The notes below the pieces were generated by a model. It had not been told where the DNA came from. It did not search any database and worked only from the letters and a program-made list of their open reading frames with translations. A program made the position numbers and the translations under genes. DNA of 34,329 bases. Source: SG8-41 sp035574195 (GTDB taxonomy: Bacteria > Pseudomonadota > Gammaproteobacteria > Burkholderiales > SG8-41). The stretch is from contig DATLZE010000125.1 of assembly GCA_035574195.1 (NCBI GenBank), positions 1 through 34,329 of the forward strand. The letters run 5' to 3'. Below are positions 6,824-14,694 of this stretch, piece by piece (the first letter of the stretch is position 1; each line of letters opens with the position of its first letter).

Positions 6824-7942
6824 ATGTACCTGATCGTCTCGCTCTGCATCGCCATCCATCTCTGCTACATCGGCAGCAAGGTGGTGGTGTCGCTGCTCGC
6901 GGTCGAGCTCGGCGCGAGCCAGGCGACGATCGGGCTGATCGCCGCGCTCTACGGCGCCGCCCCGCTGCTCCTCGGGGTTCACGCCGGGCGGCTTTGCGAC
7001 ACCGCGGGCATGCGCCCGCCGCTGCTCGCTGGAGCGGGCCTCGTCGCCGCGGCGATGCTCGCCGGCTTCCTCTTTCCCAGCGTCGCCACTCTGTTCCTCG
7101 TCGCGACGCTGATGGGCGCGGGCTTCGTCTACTACAACGTCGCGATCCAGAACCTCGCCGGATCCCACGGCCTGCCCGAGCACCGCGCGCGCAATTTCAG
7201 CACGCTCACCGTCGGCTACTCGGCCTCGGCCTTCATCGGTCCGATGTTCGCCGGCTTCGCGATCGACTGGTACGGGCACATCTACGCGTTCCTCGGATTC
7301 GCGCTGGTCGCAGCGCTCCCCGTCGCGGCGCTCCTCCTCCGGCCGCAGCTCGCGGGCTCGCGCGAGCAGCCCGCCGCTTCCGACGCCCGGCGCAGCGCGC
7401 TCGATCTGCTGCGCATCGCGCCGCTGCGGCGGGTCGTGGTCGTGAGCGGGCTCATGGTCGCGGCGTGGGAGCTGTTTCTCTTCTACATGCCGTTGCACGG
7501 GCACGCCTTGGGGCTTTCGGCATCGGCCATCGGCATGGTGCTGGGGACGTTTTCCATCGCCGCCTTCATCGCGCGCTTCGCGCTGCCCCTCGTGCTGCGG
7601 CGCGTGAGCGTGCCGCGGCTGCTCTCGGGCGCGATGCTCGCCGCCGCCGCCGGGTTCCTGCTGCTGCCCGCGCTCGCCAGCGCTTGGCTGCTCGCGCCGG
7701 CGGCCTTCGCGATCGGGCTCGTCATGGGCGTCGGGCAGCCGCTCTCGATGACGATGGCTTTCGAGCGCTCGCCCGCGGGGCGCACCGGGGAGGTGACGGG
7801 GCTGCGGCTCACCGCCAACAACGTCGCGCGCGTCGTGGTACCGCTCGCCTCCGGCGCACTCGGCGCCGCCTTCGGCGCCTCGCCCGTGTTCTGGATGAAC
7901 GCGCTCAATCTGGCGGCGGTGAGCTGGCTGTCGCGGCGCTGA
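6824..7942 (+). CDS. Major facilitator superfamily transporter
   Basis: This 372-residue integral membrane protein begins at ATG 6824, 33 bases after the previous gene, so the two are likely co-transcribed. Around twelve hydrophobic spans are visible, with HAGRLCDTAGMRPP after the second span matching the MFS A-motif position (G-x3-D-x2-G-x-R) and a hydrophilic central loop near residues 180-200. It is shorter than most MFS proteins and lacks a long N-terminal tail. The protein differs from the MFS at 1352 in loop motifs and the two are not close copies. Substrate unknown; inner membrane. Confidence 0.85.
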   Translation: MYLIVSLCIAIHLCYIGSKVVVSLLAVELGASQATIGLIAALYGAAPLLLGVHAGRLCDTAGMRPPLLAGAGLVAAAMLAGFLFPSVATLFLVATLMGAGFVYYNVAIQNLAGSHGLPEHRARNFSTLTVGYSASAFIGPMFAGFAIDWYGHIYAFLGFALVAALPVAALLLRPQLAGSREQPAASDARRSALDLLRIAPLRRVVVVSGLMVAAWELFLFYMPLHGHALGLSASAIGMVLGTFSIAAFIARFALPLVLRRVSVPRLLSGAMLAAAAGFLLLPALASAWLLAPAAFAIGLVMGVGQPLSMTMAFERSPAGRTGEVTGLRLTANNVARVVVPLASGALGAAFGASPVFWMNALNLAAVSWLSRR

Positions 7943-8128
7943 CGCCCGCGCTCTCACCGCGGAGGGCGTCGGGACGGCGGGGGCGCACAGGAAAAGAAGC
8001 GGAGAAAGCCGGGAGCGGGTACGTGGAGGTCGAACGAACCCTCGCCACACCCGTGTTTCGAAGCGAGCTCGCGATCTCGCGACCGGGAGGCGATCACGCA
8101 CTTGGAAGGCTGCGCCCGTCCCGGATCG

Positions 8129-9025
8129 TCACTTCGACTCGCAGCGGAACTCGATCGTCTCGGCGCTCGTCTCGGCCACGCTGTGGCCGAAGGCGATCAC
8201 GCCCGAGCCGTGCAGGATCAGCTCCTCGCGCCGCAGCCGGATCTCGGGGTCGGCGCCGATCCTCACGAAGGTGCCGTTCGTGCTCTGATCCACCAGCACG
8301 AACTTGTCGGCGCGCAGCTCGATCTTGGCGTGGCGGCGCGAGGCCATCGGATCGGAAACGATCACCGTGTTGCTGTCGTCGCGCCCGAGGTAGACGGTGC
8401 CCTTGAAGGAGAGCTCCCGGCCGCGGTGCAAGAGCCGGATGCAGGGCCCTGCGCTCGGCACCGAGACCGGCCCGACGCGGCCCGGGATCACGGTGCGGTC
8501 CGGGGCGGCGTGCCACATCAGCTCGTGCACGTCCACCTCCTCGCCCTTGCCCTTGACCGGCAGCGCGTCGAGCCGGCGCGTGGCCTCGCGCAGGTGCGGG
8601 GAGAGCGCCGCCACGGTCTCGCCAGTGGTGATCACCTGGCCGGCGGCCGCGATGCCCGACATGCGCGCGGCGACGTTCACGCAGTCGCCGAACACGTCCT
8701 CTCCCTCCTCGATCACCAGCCCGTAGTGGAATCCGACGCGGATCGAGAGCTTGGCCTTGTCCCCGGCCGGCGGCTGGCGCGCGATGCACTGTTGCATTTC
8801 GCATGCCGCCTGCGCAGCGGCATCCGCGCTCGGGAACACGCACATCGCACCGTCGCCGATCGTCTTCACCACCCGGCCCCCGAAGGCCTGCGCGACGGCG
8901 CGTAGCTGCTCCAGGCACCCGCGCACCGTGCCGAACGCGGCGGTGTCGCCGAGCGCGTCGTAGAGCCGCGTGCTGTCGCTCACGTCCGCGAACAGCACCG
9001 CGAGCCTCGCCTTCTGCCGTGCCAC
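8129..9025 (-). CDS. Class III adenylate cyclase with C-terminal FHA domain
   Basis: GTG 9025 is preferred because GGGAGGAG lies 4-5 bases upstream; the ORF runs to 9088 but the extra residues overlap this ribosome site. With this start (298 residues) the cyclase domain spans about 7-180. Metal-binding aspartates are D14 (FADVSDST) and D58 (KTIGDG), the adenine-selecting pair is K54 and D110, and the transition-state residues are N117 and R121 (GDCVNVAARM), so the domain looks active on ATP. A FHA domain follows (about 205-290) with YLGRDDSN, SDPMASRRHAKIE and DQSTNGTFV, the phosphothreonine-binding set. There is no membrane span. The protein probably makes cAMP in response to a phosphorylated partner. 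It is convergent with the MFS gene, and tcuA's end lies 93 bases upstream on the same strand. Confidence 0.88.
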   Translation of the reverse strand: MARQKARLAVLFADVSDSTRLYDALGDTAAFGTVRGCLEQLRAVAQAFGGRVVKTIGDGAMCVFPSADAAAQAACEMQQCIARQPPAGDKAKLSIRVGFHYGLVIEEGEDVFGDCVNVAARMSGIAAAGQVITTGETVAALSPHLREATRRLDALPVKGKGEEVDVHELMWHAAPDRTVIPGRVGPVSVPSAGPCIRLLHRGRELSFKGTVYLGRDDSNTVIVSDPMASRRHAKIELRADKFVLVDQSTNGTFVRIGADPEIRLRREELILHGSGVIAFGHSVAETSAETIEFRCESK

Positions 9026-9118
9026 CGGTCTCCTCCCGGCGACAAGTGTAACAGGAGTGAACGGCGCGAGCCGCCGCTCGCGGCTCACGGCCGCAGCCCG
9101 CGATTCGCGCCTCCTGCG

Positions 9119-10591
9119 TCAGGCGCGCGCCGCGGAGCGCCCGGCGATGCGCCCGAACACGGCGCCGGACATGAGGCCCGTTCCGAGGGGGTAGTTGTAG
9201 TGGAACAGCCCGCCTACCATCTCGCCGGCGCAGTAGAGCCCGGGAATCGGCTTCCAGTCGGTGCCGATCACCTGCGCGTCGCGGCTGATCTTGAGCCCCC
9301 CGAAGGTGAAGGTTATGCCGCCCGTCACCGGCCAGCAGAGGAAGGGCGGGGTGTCGAGCTTCTGCGCCCAGTTCGACTTCCTGGGCTCGATGCCCTCGGT
9401 GTGCAGGCCGTCGAGCACCGCCGGGTTGAACGGCCCGCCGCGCCCCGCAGCGGCGTTGTACTCCTCGAGCGTTCTTAGCGCCCGCGCGCGGTCCACGTCG
9501 AGCTGCGCGACCAGCCCCTCGAGCGTGTCCGAGCGAAACGGCTCGCTCGTCGCGTAACGCGGCTCGAGCAGATCCACGACCTTCGAGTCGAAGATCTGGT
9601 AGACGAGGCTCCGCGGTTGCTTGAGGATCAATCCCCCGTACTTCGCATAGGTGAAGGAATTGAGGTCTGCCCCCTCGTCCACCCAGCGCCGGCCCTCGAC
9701 GTTGATCATCACCCCGTAGTGGTACGAAAGGCGGTTGGTCTTGTCGGTCAGGTGCTGCACGCCGTAATCGGGCGCGGTCGCGACGATCGGCGTCGCGTGG
9801 CAACCGCTCCAGTGGCCCCATGGCATCGCTCCGATCTCGAGCGCCATCCTGAGCCCGTCGCCGTGATTGAAGTTGGAGCCGCGCACCTTGGCATGGTCCC
9901 ACGGCGCGCCGAGATAGCGCAGCCGCCACTCCGGGTTGGTCTCGAAGCCGCCGCAGGCGAGCACGACCGCTTTTGCGGCGAGCGTGACGAAGCCGTCGGG
10001 CCCCTTCGCGACGAGCCCGCTCACGCGCCCGCTCTCCGCCTGCGTGAGCCGCACCGCACCGGTCTCGTAGCGGATCTCGATTCCCAGCGCCTCCGCGGTC
10101 TCGAACCAGCGCCTCGACAGCCCCACGCCCTCGTGCACGGTGCGGATCATCGCCCCGCGCGGCCACTTGTACTCGTTGCCCACGCGCACTCCCATCACCG
10201 AGGCCGCGAGCTCGAACTCGTGGCGGCCGACCTCCTGCAGCCAGCACATGGTGTCGTAGGAGTTCTCGATCAGGATCGAGGCGAGCTCGGGGTCGCTCCG
10301 GCCCTGCGTCACGCGCATCAGGTCCTCGCGGAACGCCGCGACCGGGTACGGCTGCACGCCGCGGTGAAAGCCCGGATAGTCGCGTTCGGCATGCGGCACG
10401 AAGCGGTCGAGCTCGGAAACATGGTTGTAGACGAAGCGGAACACCGCGCCGCTGAAGTGCGTGTTGCCGCCGCGCTTCTCGCGCGGCGCCTTCTCGAGCA
10501 CCAGCACGCGCTTCGCCCCGGCCTCCCGCGCCGAGACGGCGGCCGCGAACGCGGCGTTGCCCGCCCCGACGACGATGACGTCGTAGTCCAT
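9119..10591 (-). CDS. tcuA: FAD-dependent tricarballylate dehydrogenase-like protein (TcuA type)
   Basis: ATG 10591 directly begins the FAD-binding Rossmann segment (MDYDVIVVGAGNAAFAAA), so the longer frame to 10711 is rejected. The 490-residue flavoprotein belongs to the fumarate reductase/succinate dehydrogenase flavoprotein superfamily, with KRGGNTHFSGAVFRFVYN, HEGVGLSRRW, VVLACGGFETNPEWR, the substrate-domain block VTGGITFTFGGLKIS and the C-terminal FAD block YCAGEMVGGLFHYNYPLGTG. Conserved overall plan and the NTHFSG/FRF segment fit TcuA, which oxidises tricarballylate to cis-aconitate in Salmonella. TcuB, the partner that reoxidises the flavin, is not present here. It diverges from the MmgE/PrpD-rraA pair with only 76 bases between starts, so the two sides probably share control. 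Confidence 0.85.
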   Translation of the reverse strand: MDYDVIVVGAGNAAFAAAVSAREAGAKRVLVLEKAPREKRGGNTHFSGAVFRFVYNHVSELDRFVPHAERDYPGFHRGVQPYPVAAFREDLMRVTQGRSDPELASILIENSYDTMCWLQEVGRHEFELAASVMGVRVGNEYKWPRGAMIRTVHEGVGLSRRWFETAEALGIEIRYETGAVRLTQAESGRVSGLVAKGPDGFVTLAAKAVVLACGGFETNPEWRLRYLGAPWDHAKVRGSNFNHGDGLRMALEIGAMPWGHWSGCHATPIVATAPDYGVQHLTDKTNRLSYHYGVMINVEGRRWVDEGADLNSFTYAKYGGLILKQPRSLVYQIFDSKVVDLLEPRYATSEPFRSDTLEGLVAQLDVDRARALRTLEEYNAAAGRGGPFNPAVLDGLHTEGIEPRKSNWAQKLDTPPFLCWPVTGGITFTFGGLKISRDAQVIGTDWKPIPGLYCAGEMVGGLFHYNYPLGTGLMSGAVFGRIAGRSAARA

Positions 10592-10667
10592 GATCACCCC
10601 GTGTCTGCGGAAAATGGTGCGGGTAGAATACGCGCACTGCCTCGCTACGCGCCACGGGGAAGCCCAT

Positions 10668-12065
10668 ATGTTGGAAACCGACCGATCCGCCGTTTCCGGA
10701 CCGACGCGCACGCTCGCCAGCTGGATCGCCAGCCTGCGCTATCGCGATCTACCCGAGCGCACGCGCCAGACGGTGCGCATCGCGCTGCTCGACACGCTGG
10801 GCTGCGGCCGCTACGGACATTGCACGCCGTGGGCGCGGATGCTGCTTCGATGGGCGCGCGGCGCGGCGGCGCTCGAAGCGAGGGTATGGGGCGAGCCGGA
10901 GCCCTCGCTGCGCGCGGCGGACGCGGCGCTCGTCAACGGCACCGCGGCGCACGCCTTCGAGCTCGACGATTACCACAACGCGAAGCTGCACGCGGGGGCA
11001 GTGGTGGTGCCCGCGGCAATGGCGACCGCCGAGCGGCTCGGCGCAAGCGGCGAGGCGCTCGTCACGGCAATCGCCGCCGGCTACGAGGTGATGATCCGCA
11101 CCAGCCTCGCGCTCGATCCTTCCGCGGCGCGGCTGCGCGGCTGGCATCTCACCGGCGTCTGCGGCCCGCTCGGGGCGGCGGCGGCGTGCGCCTCGCTCAT
11201 CGGGCTCGACGAGCAGCGGACCGCCTGGGCGCTGGGGCTCGCGGGCACCCAGGGCGCAGGCACCTGGGCGTTCAACGCCGACGGCTCGATGAGCAAGCGC
11301 TTTCACGCCGGGCGGGCAGCGCAATCGGGGGTGATGGCTGCCGAGCTCGCCGCGCTCGGCTTCACCGGTCCCACCCGGATCTACGAGTTCGAAGACGGCG
11401 GCGTGCTCAGGGCTTTCTCCGACGCCTCCGACCCCGCGCTGCTCACCGACCGTCTCGGCGCGCACTGGCATCTCGACGCGAATCGCATCAAGCCTTATTC
11501 GTGCTGCGGCAGCACGCACTCCTACGTGGATTGCGCGCTCGAGCTGCGCCGGCGGCTCGGCACGCCGTGGGACGCGAGACGGCGCGTGCGCGCGGGCGTG
11601 GCGAAAGTGGTGGACGTGCAGTGCGGCTTCGATTACATCCCGAGCACCGCGCTCGCCGCCCAGATGAGCCTGCGCTATGTGCTCGCCGCAGCGCTCGTCG
11701 AGGGGCGGGTGCTGCCGCCGCAGTTCGACGAGGCGAAGCTCGCCGATCCCGTCCTCGTCGATCTCGCCCGGCGCATCGAGCTCGAGCACGATCCTGCGCT
11801 CGACCGCCTCTATCCCGGACGCTTCGCCGCCTGGGTCGCGGCCGAGGACCGGGGCGAGTGGGTGCGGGTGGAGGTGCTCGACCCCCTGGGCTCGCCCGAG
11901 AACCCGGTCACCGCGCGCGGCGTGATCGAGAAATTCCGCGGCATCAACCCCGGGCTTCCGGTGGACGAGATCGGCCGCGTCGCCCTCGAGATCGAGCGCC
12001 ATTCCGTCCGCGAGCTGCTCGCGTTGCTCGCCGCAGCCAAGGCCGAAGCGCTGCAGACCGCATGA
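10668..12065 (+). CDS. MmgE/PrpD family protein (dehydratase / cis-aconitate decarboxylase superfamily)
   Basis: ATG 10668 is taken because it follows GGGGA and the N-terminus there matches family length (465 residues); the open frame to 10590 overlaps tcuA's start. The all-helical first domain carries VNGTAAHAFELDDYHNAKL and HAGAVVVPAAMA, then HLTGVCGPLGAAAA, ADGSMSKRFHAGRAAQSG and GFTGPTRIYE, and the lid-domain block IKPYSCCGSTHSYVD. These are the active-site blocks shared by 2-methylcitrate dehydratase, cis-aconitate decarboxylase and iminodisuccinate epimerase. Which reaction applies is not decided by these. TGA overlaps the ATG of the RraA-fold gene (ATGA at 12062-12065), so the two are translationally coupled. 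A TAGAAT at 10624-10629 could be a -10 box. Confidence 0.88.
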   Translation: MLETDRSAVSGPTRTLASWIASLRYRDLPERTRQTVRIALLDTLGCGRYGHCTPWARMLLRWARGAAALEARVWGEPEPSLRAADAALVNGTAAHAFELDDYHNAKLHAGAVVVPAAMATAERLGASGEALVTAIAAGYEVMIRTSLALDPSAARLRGWHLTGVCGPLGAAAACASLIGLDEQRTAWALGLAGTQGAGTWAFNADGSMSKRFHAGRAAQSGVMAAELAALGFTGPTRIYEFEDGGVLRAFSDASDPALLTDRLGAHWHLDANRIKPYSCCGSTHSYVDCALELRRRLGTPWDARRRVRAGVAKVVDVQCGFDYIPSTALAAQMSLRYVLAAALVEGRVLPPQFDEAKLADPVLVDLARRIELEHDPALDRLYPGRFAAWVAAEDRGEWVRVEVLDPLGSPENPVTARGVIEKFRGINPGLPVDEIGRVALEIERHSVRELLALLAAAKAEALQTA

Positions 12066-12547
12066 TGAAATTCAAGACCGTCGCTCTCTGCGACAAGTAC
12101 AAGGGCAGCCTCCAGGTCGCAGCCCCGCTCTTCCGCAACTACGGGCGAATCGAGGCCTTTCACGGCGAGATCCAGACCGTCAAATGCTACGAGGACAACA
12201 CCGCGGTGCGCGATGCGCTCTCCGTTCCCGGCAAGGGCAAGGTGCTGGTAGTGGACGCCGGCGGGAGCTTGCGCTGCGCGCTGGTGGGCGATGTGGTCGC
12301 CGGGCTCGGCGCCAAGAACGGCTGGAGCGGAATCGTGCTCAACGGCTGCGTGCGCGACGTCAAGGCGATCAACCGCATCGCGATCGGCATACGTGCGCTC
12401 GCCTCGGTGCCGCTCGCGAGCGACAAGTACGGGCTGGGAGTCATCGGCGTGCCGGTCACTTTTGCCGGCGTCACCTTCCTGCCCGGCCACCATCTCTACG
12501 CCGACGCCGATGGCCTCGTGGTCTCGCCGAAGCCGCTGCGGGGTTAA
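12062..12547 (+). CDS. RraA-fold protein with aldolase signature (HMG/CHA aldolase or oxaloacetate decarboxylase type)
   Basis: 161 residues starting in an ATGA overlap with the PrpD-like gene. The sequence follows the RraA fold (LCDKYKGSLQVAAPLF at the start, VKCYEDN, KGKVLVVDAGGSLRCALVGD, FPGHHLY-like FLPGHHLYADADGLVVS at the end). Residues D77 and R98-D99 are spaced exactly D-x20-R-D. Known aldolase/decarboxylase members keep this motif, while E. coli RraA, the RNase E inhibitor, has Gln in place of the last Asp. The protein is therefore more likely a metal-dependent enzyme that cleaves 4-hydroxy-4-methyl-2-oxoglutarate, 4-carboxy-4-hydroxy-2-oxoadipate or decarboxylates oxaloacetate than an RNase E regulator. 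Overall length and ends match RraA closely, so a regulator role is not excluded. Confidence 0.85.
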   Translation: MMKFKTVALCDKYKGSLQVAAPLFRNYGRIEAFHGEIQTVKCYEDNTAVRDALSVPGKGKVLVVDAGGSLRCALVGDVVAGLGAKNGWSGIVLNGCVRDVKAINRIAIGIRALASVPLASDKYGLGVIGVPVTFAGVTFLPGHHLYADADGLVVSPKPLRG

Positions 12548-12890
12548 GACGCTGGTGACGATCCCGCCCTGTTTTTCCGAGCACGCGCCGGGGTTTCGAG
12601 CACCATGCGTCTCGGGCCAGCGAGCGCCGGCTCGACACAGCGAACGTTGCGGGCGGGACAGCCGCGAAGCAGACAAGGGGGGTTCGTGTAATAGCCCGCT
12701 CGCACCACCCCGCCACTTCGTGCCGCCCCTACCTCCGGCGGCGCGCAGACCGCAGGCGTTCGGCGGCTCGATCGCGGGGGAAGGGAACCGGCCGCTCCCG
12801 TCCCCCCTCTTTCATGAGGCGCGCGGAGCGCGGGGGTGATGGGTTCTGGAAAAGTCGAGCACCAGAAAACAGGATAACGAGGTAACCGTC
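12548..12890. other. 343-base intergenic stretch with an imperfect hairpin
   Basis: No gene is supported here on either strand. A hairpin of 11 bp with one mismatch (12776-12786 with 12796-12806, 9-base loop) is followed by a C/T-rich run, which might weakly end transcripts from the rraA-like gene. The last part supplies the ribosome site (GAGG at 12879-12882) of the following Bug gene. Confidence 0.5.
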
Positions 12891-14027
12891 ATGAACCGTC
12901 CATCGCCGCCCCTCGCCCATCGTTCAGCGCCGATATCGCCGTGCACGGCATCGCATGCCGCAGCGCTACCGGCCGCAGCCTGGAGGTATCCGGCCCGGCC
13001 GGTCGCGCCGCTCGCGCGAGGCGAAGGCGCAGACGGGGCGCAGCCTCCGCGTTCGTGGCAGGGCGCTCCCCGATGGCTCGCCGCTGCGCTGCTCGCGCTG
13101 GCATCGCTCGCGGCAGCAACCTCCCTCGCCCAGCCTTATCCGACGAAGCCGATCCGGCTGGTCGTGCCGTTCGCGCCCGGCGGCGGCACCGACATCATGG
13201 CGCGCAGTCTCGCGCAGAAGCTCTCCGAATCGTTCCGGCAATCGGTGGTGGTGGACAACCGCCCCGGCGGTGGCGGCACCGTCGGCGTCGAGACGGTGGT
13301 GCGCGCGAGCCCCGACGGCTATACCCTGATCGTCGTCTCCGGCAGCTACGCGACCAATGCGGCCGTCTACAAGCTGCCGTTCGACCCCATCAACGACATC
13401 ACCCCGGTTGCGCTGCTCGGCGAGACCGGGAACATGATCGCGCTGCATCCTGCGGTGCCTATTCGCAGCATCGGCGAGCTCATCGCCGCCGACAAGGCCG
13501 CTCCCGGCAAGCTCAACTATGGCTCGACCGGAACCGGCGGCTTCACCCACCTCATCACCGAGCTCTTCAACCAGCTCGCGGGCACGCGCCTGACGCACGT
13601 GCCATACAAGGGCACCGGCCCGGCGTTGAACGACCTCCTCGGCGGGCAGATCCAGCTCGTGTTCGGGAGCCTGCCTTCGACCATCCCGCTGGTAAAACAG
13701 AATCGGCTGCGCGGCATCGGCGTGACGACTCCGAAGCGCAACCCGGCAGTTCCCGACATCCCGGCGATCGCCGAGGTCGTTCCCGGCTACGAGGCGGTGC
13801 TGTGGTACGGGGTATGGGGGCCGAAGGGGCTGCCCAGGAACCTCGTCGCGCTCTGGAACGCCGAGATCCGCAAGGCGTTGAGGCTACCGGACCTGCGCGA
13901 GCGGCTCGCCAACGAGGGGCTCGAGCCCGCCGACTCCCCGCCCGAGCGTTTCAGCGAGGTCGTGCGGCGCGATGTCGCCAAGTGGAAGCAGGTCGTCGCG
14001 CGGGGCATGATCAGCGTCGGGAGCTGA
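12891..14027 (+). CDS. Bug-family periplasmic substrate-binding protein (TTT type), long N-terminus
   Basis: The 378-residue frame starts at ATG 12891, with GAGGT upstream. The mature part begins with QPYPTKPIRLVVPFAPGGGTDIMAR, followed by VVVDNRPGGGGTVG, SPDGYTLI, LNYGSTGTGGFTH and THVPYKGTGPALNDLLGGQ. These are the ligand-loop and hinge blocks of Bug/TctC proteins, which capture organic acids in the periplasm for TctA/TctB permeases or signalling. The hydrophobic signal segment (PRWLAAALLALASLAAATSLA) lies only after about 58 residues rich in Pro, Ala and Arg; no in-frame start is seen nearer, so either the n-region is unusually long or the 5' end has drifted or been misread. It follows the tcuA/prpD-like/rraA-like locus, so a polycarboxylate ligand is plausible. 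Confidence 0.87.
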   Translation: MNRPSPPLAHRSAPISPCTASHAAALPAAAWRYPARPVAPLARGEGADGAQPPRSWQGAPRWLAAALLALASLAAATSLAQPYPTKPIRLVVPFAPGGGTDIMARSLAQKLSESFRQSVVVDNRPGGGGTVGVETVVRASPDGYTLIVVSGSYATNAAVYKLPFDPINDITPVALLGETGNMIALHPAVPIRSIGELIAADKAAPGKLNYGSTGTGGFTHLITELFNQLAGTRLTHVPYKGTGPALNDLLGGQIQLVFGSLPSTIPLVKQNRLRGIGVTTPKRNPAVPDIPAIAEVVPGYEAVLWYGVWGPKGLPRNLVALWNAEIRKALRLPDLRERLANEGLEPADSPPERFSEVVRRDVAKWKQVVARGMISVGS

Positions 14028-14058
14028 TCCCCTTCAGGTTCAGGGTTCGGGCGCGGGC

Positions 14059-14688
14059 ATGCTCTCGGCACGTGAAGCGCTGGCGCGCTTGCGCGAGGGC
14101 AACCGCCGCTACGCGGCCAACGTGCGCAGTGTGGAAGCGCTCGTGAGCCAGTGGCGGCGCGCCGAGCACGCCGCGAGCCAGGCGCCCTTCGCGATCGTGC
14201 TCGGCTGCTCGGACTCGCGCGTCCCGGCCGAGATCGTGTTCGATCAGGGCCTGGGCGATCTCTTCGTGATCCGCGTGGCGGGCAACATCGTCGCCCCTTC
14301 CCAGGTCGGGAGCGTCGAGTTCGCCGCCGAGCGCTTCGGCACGCGCCTGGTGGTGGTCCTCGGCCACACGCAGTGCGGAGCGGTGCTGGCGACCCTCGAG
14401 CAGATCCGGCGCCCGACGGCGGATCAGTCCCCCAACCTGCGCGCCATCGTGGACCGCGTCCGCCCCGCCGTGGAGAGCGTGCTCGAGGCCGGCGCGGGCG
14501 GCGACCTCGAGGCGCTCGCGCGGCACGCCGTGCGCGCCAACGTGCGAGCCTCGGCCGACCATCTGCGCAGCGGCTCGCCCCTGCTCGAGAGGCTGATCCG
14601 CGACGAGGGGCTCGCCGTCGTCGGCGCCGAGTACTCGCTCGAAACCGGCCAGGTGGACTTCTTCGACGGCGTGCCCGCAGGCTGGTGA
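14059..14688 (+). CDS. Beta-class carbonic anhydrase
   Basis: 209 residues from ATG 14059. The zinc ligands C50, H103 and C106 and the D52-R54 pair stand in VLGCSDSRVPAE and VLGHTQCGAV, the defining motifs of the beta class; RVAGNIV and a C-terminal IRDEGLAVVGAEYSLETG block are also as expected. The enzyme interconverts carbon dioxide and bicarbonate in the cytoplasm. It starts 31 bases after the Bug gene, so it is probably in the same transcript, which could supply bicarbonate or handle CO2 from decarboxylation. Its stop is 6 bases from the convergent GTPase gene's stop. Confidence 0.93.
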   Translation: MLSAREALARLREGNRRYAANVRSVEALVSQWRRAEHAASQAPFAIVLGCSDSRVPAEIVFDQGLGDLFVIRVAGNIVAPSQVGSVEFAAERFGTRLVVVLGHTQCGAVLATLEQIRRPTADQSPNLRAIVDRVRPAVESVLEAGAGGDLEALARHAVRANVRASADHLRSGSPLLERLIRDEGLAVVGAEYSLETGQVDFFDGVPAGW

Positions 14689-14694
14689 GCGCTC

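Noticed and set aside
9617..12061. Very long plus-strand open frame through tcuA and the PrpD-like gene
   Set aside because: Arg/His/Ala-rich translation with no motifs; it is a shadow of tcuA (minus) and the PrpD-like gene. Only its last part (12062-12547) is a real gene.
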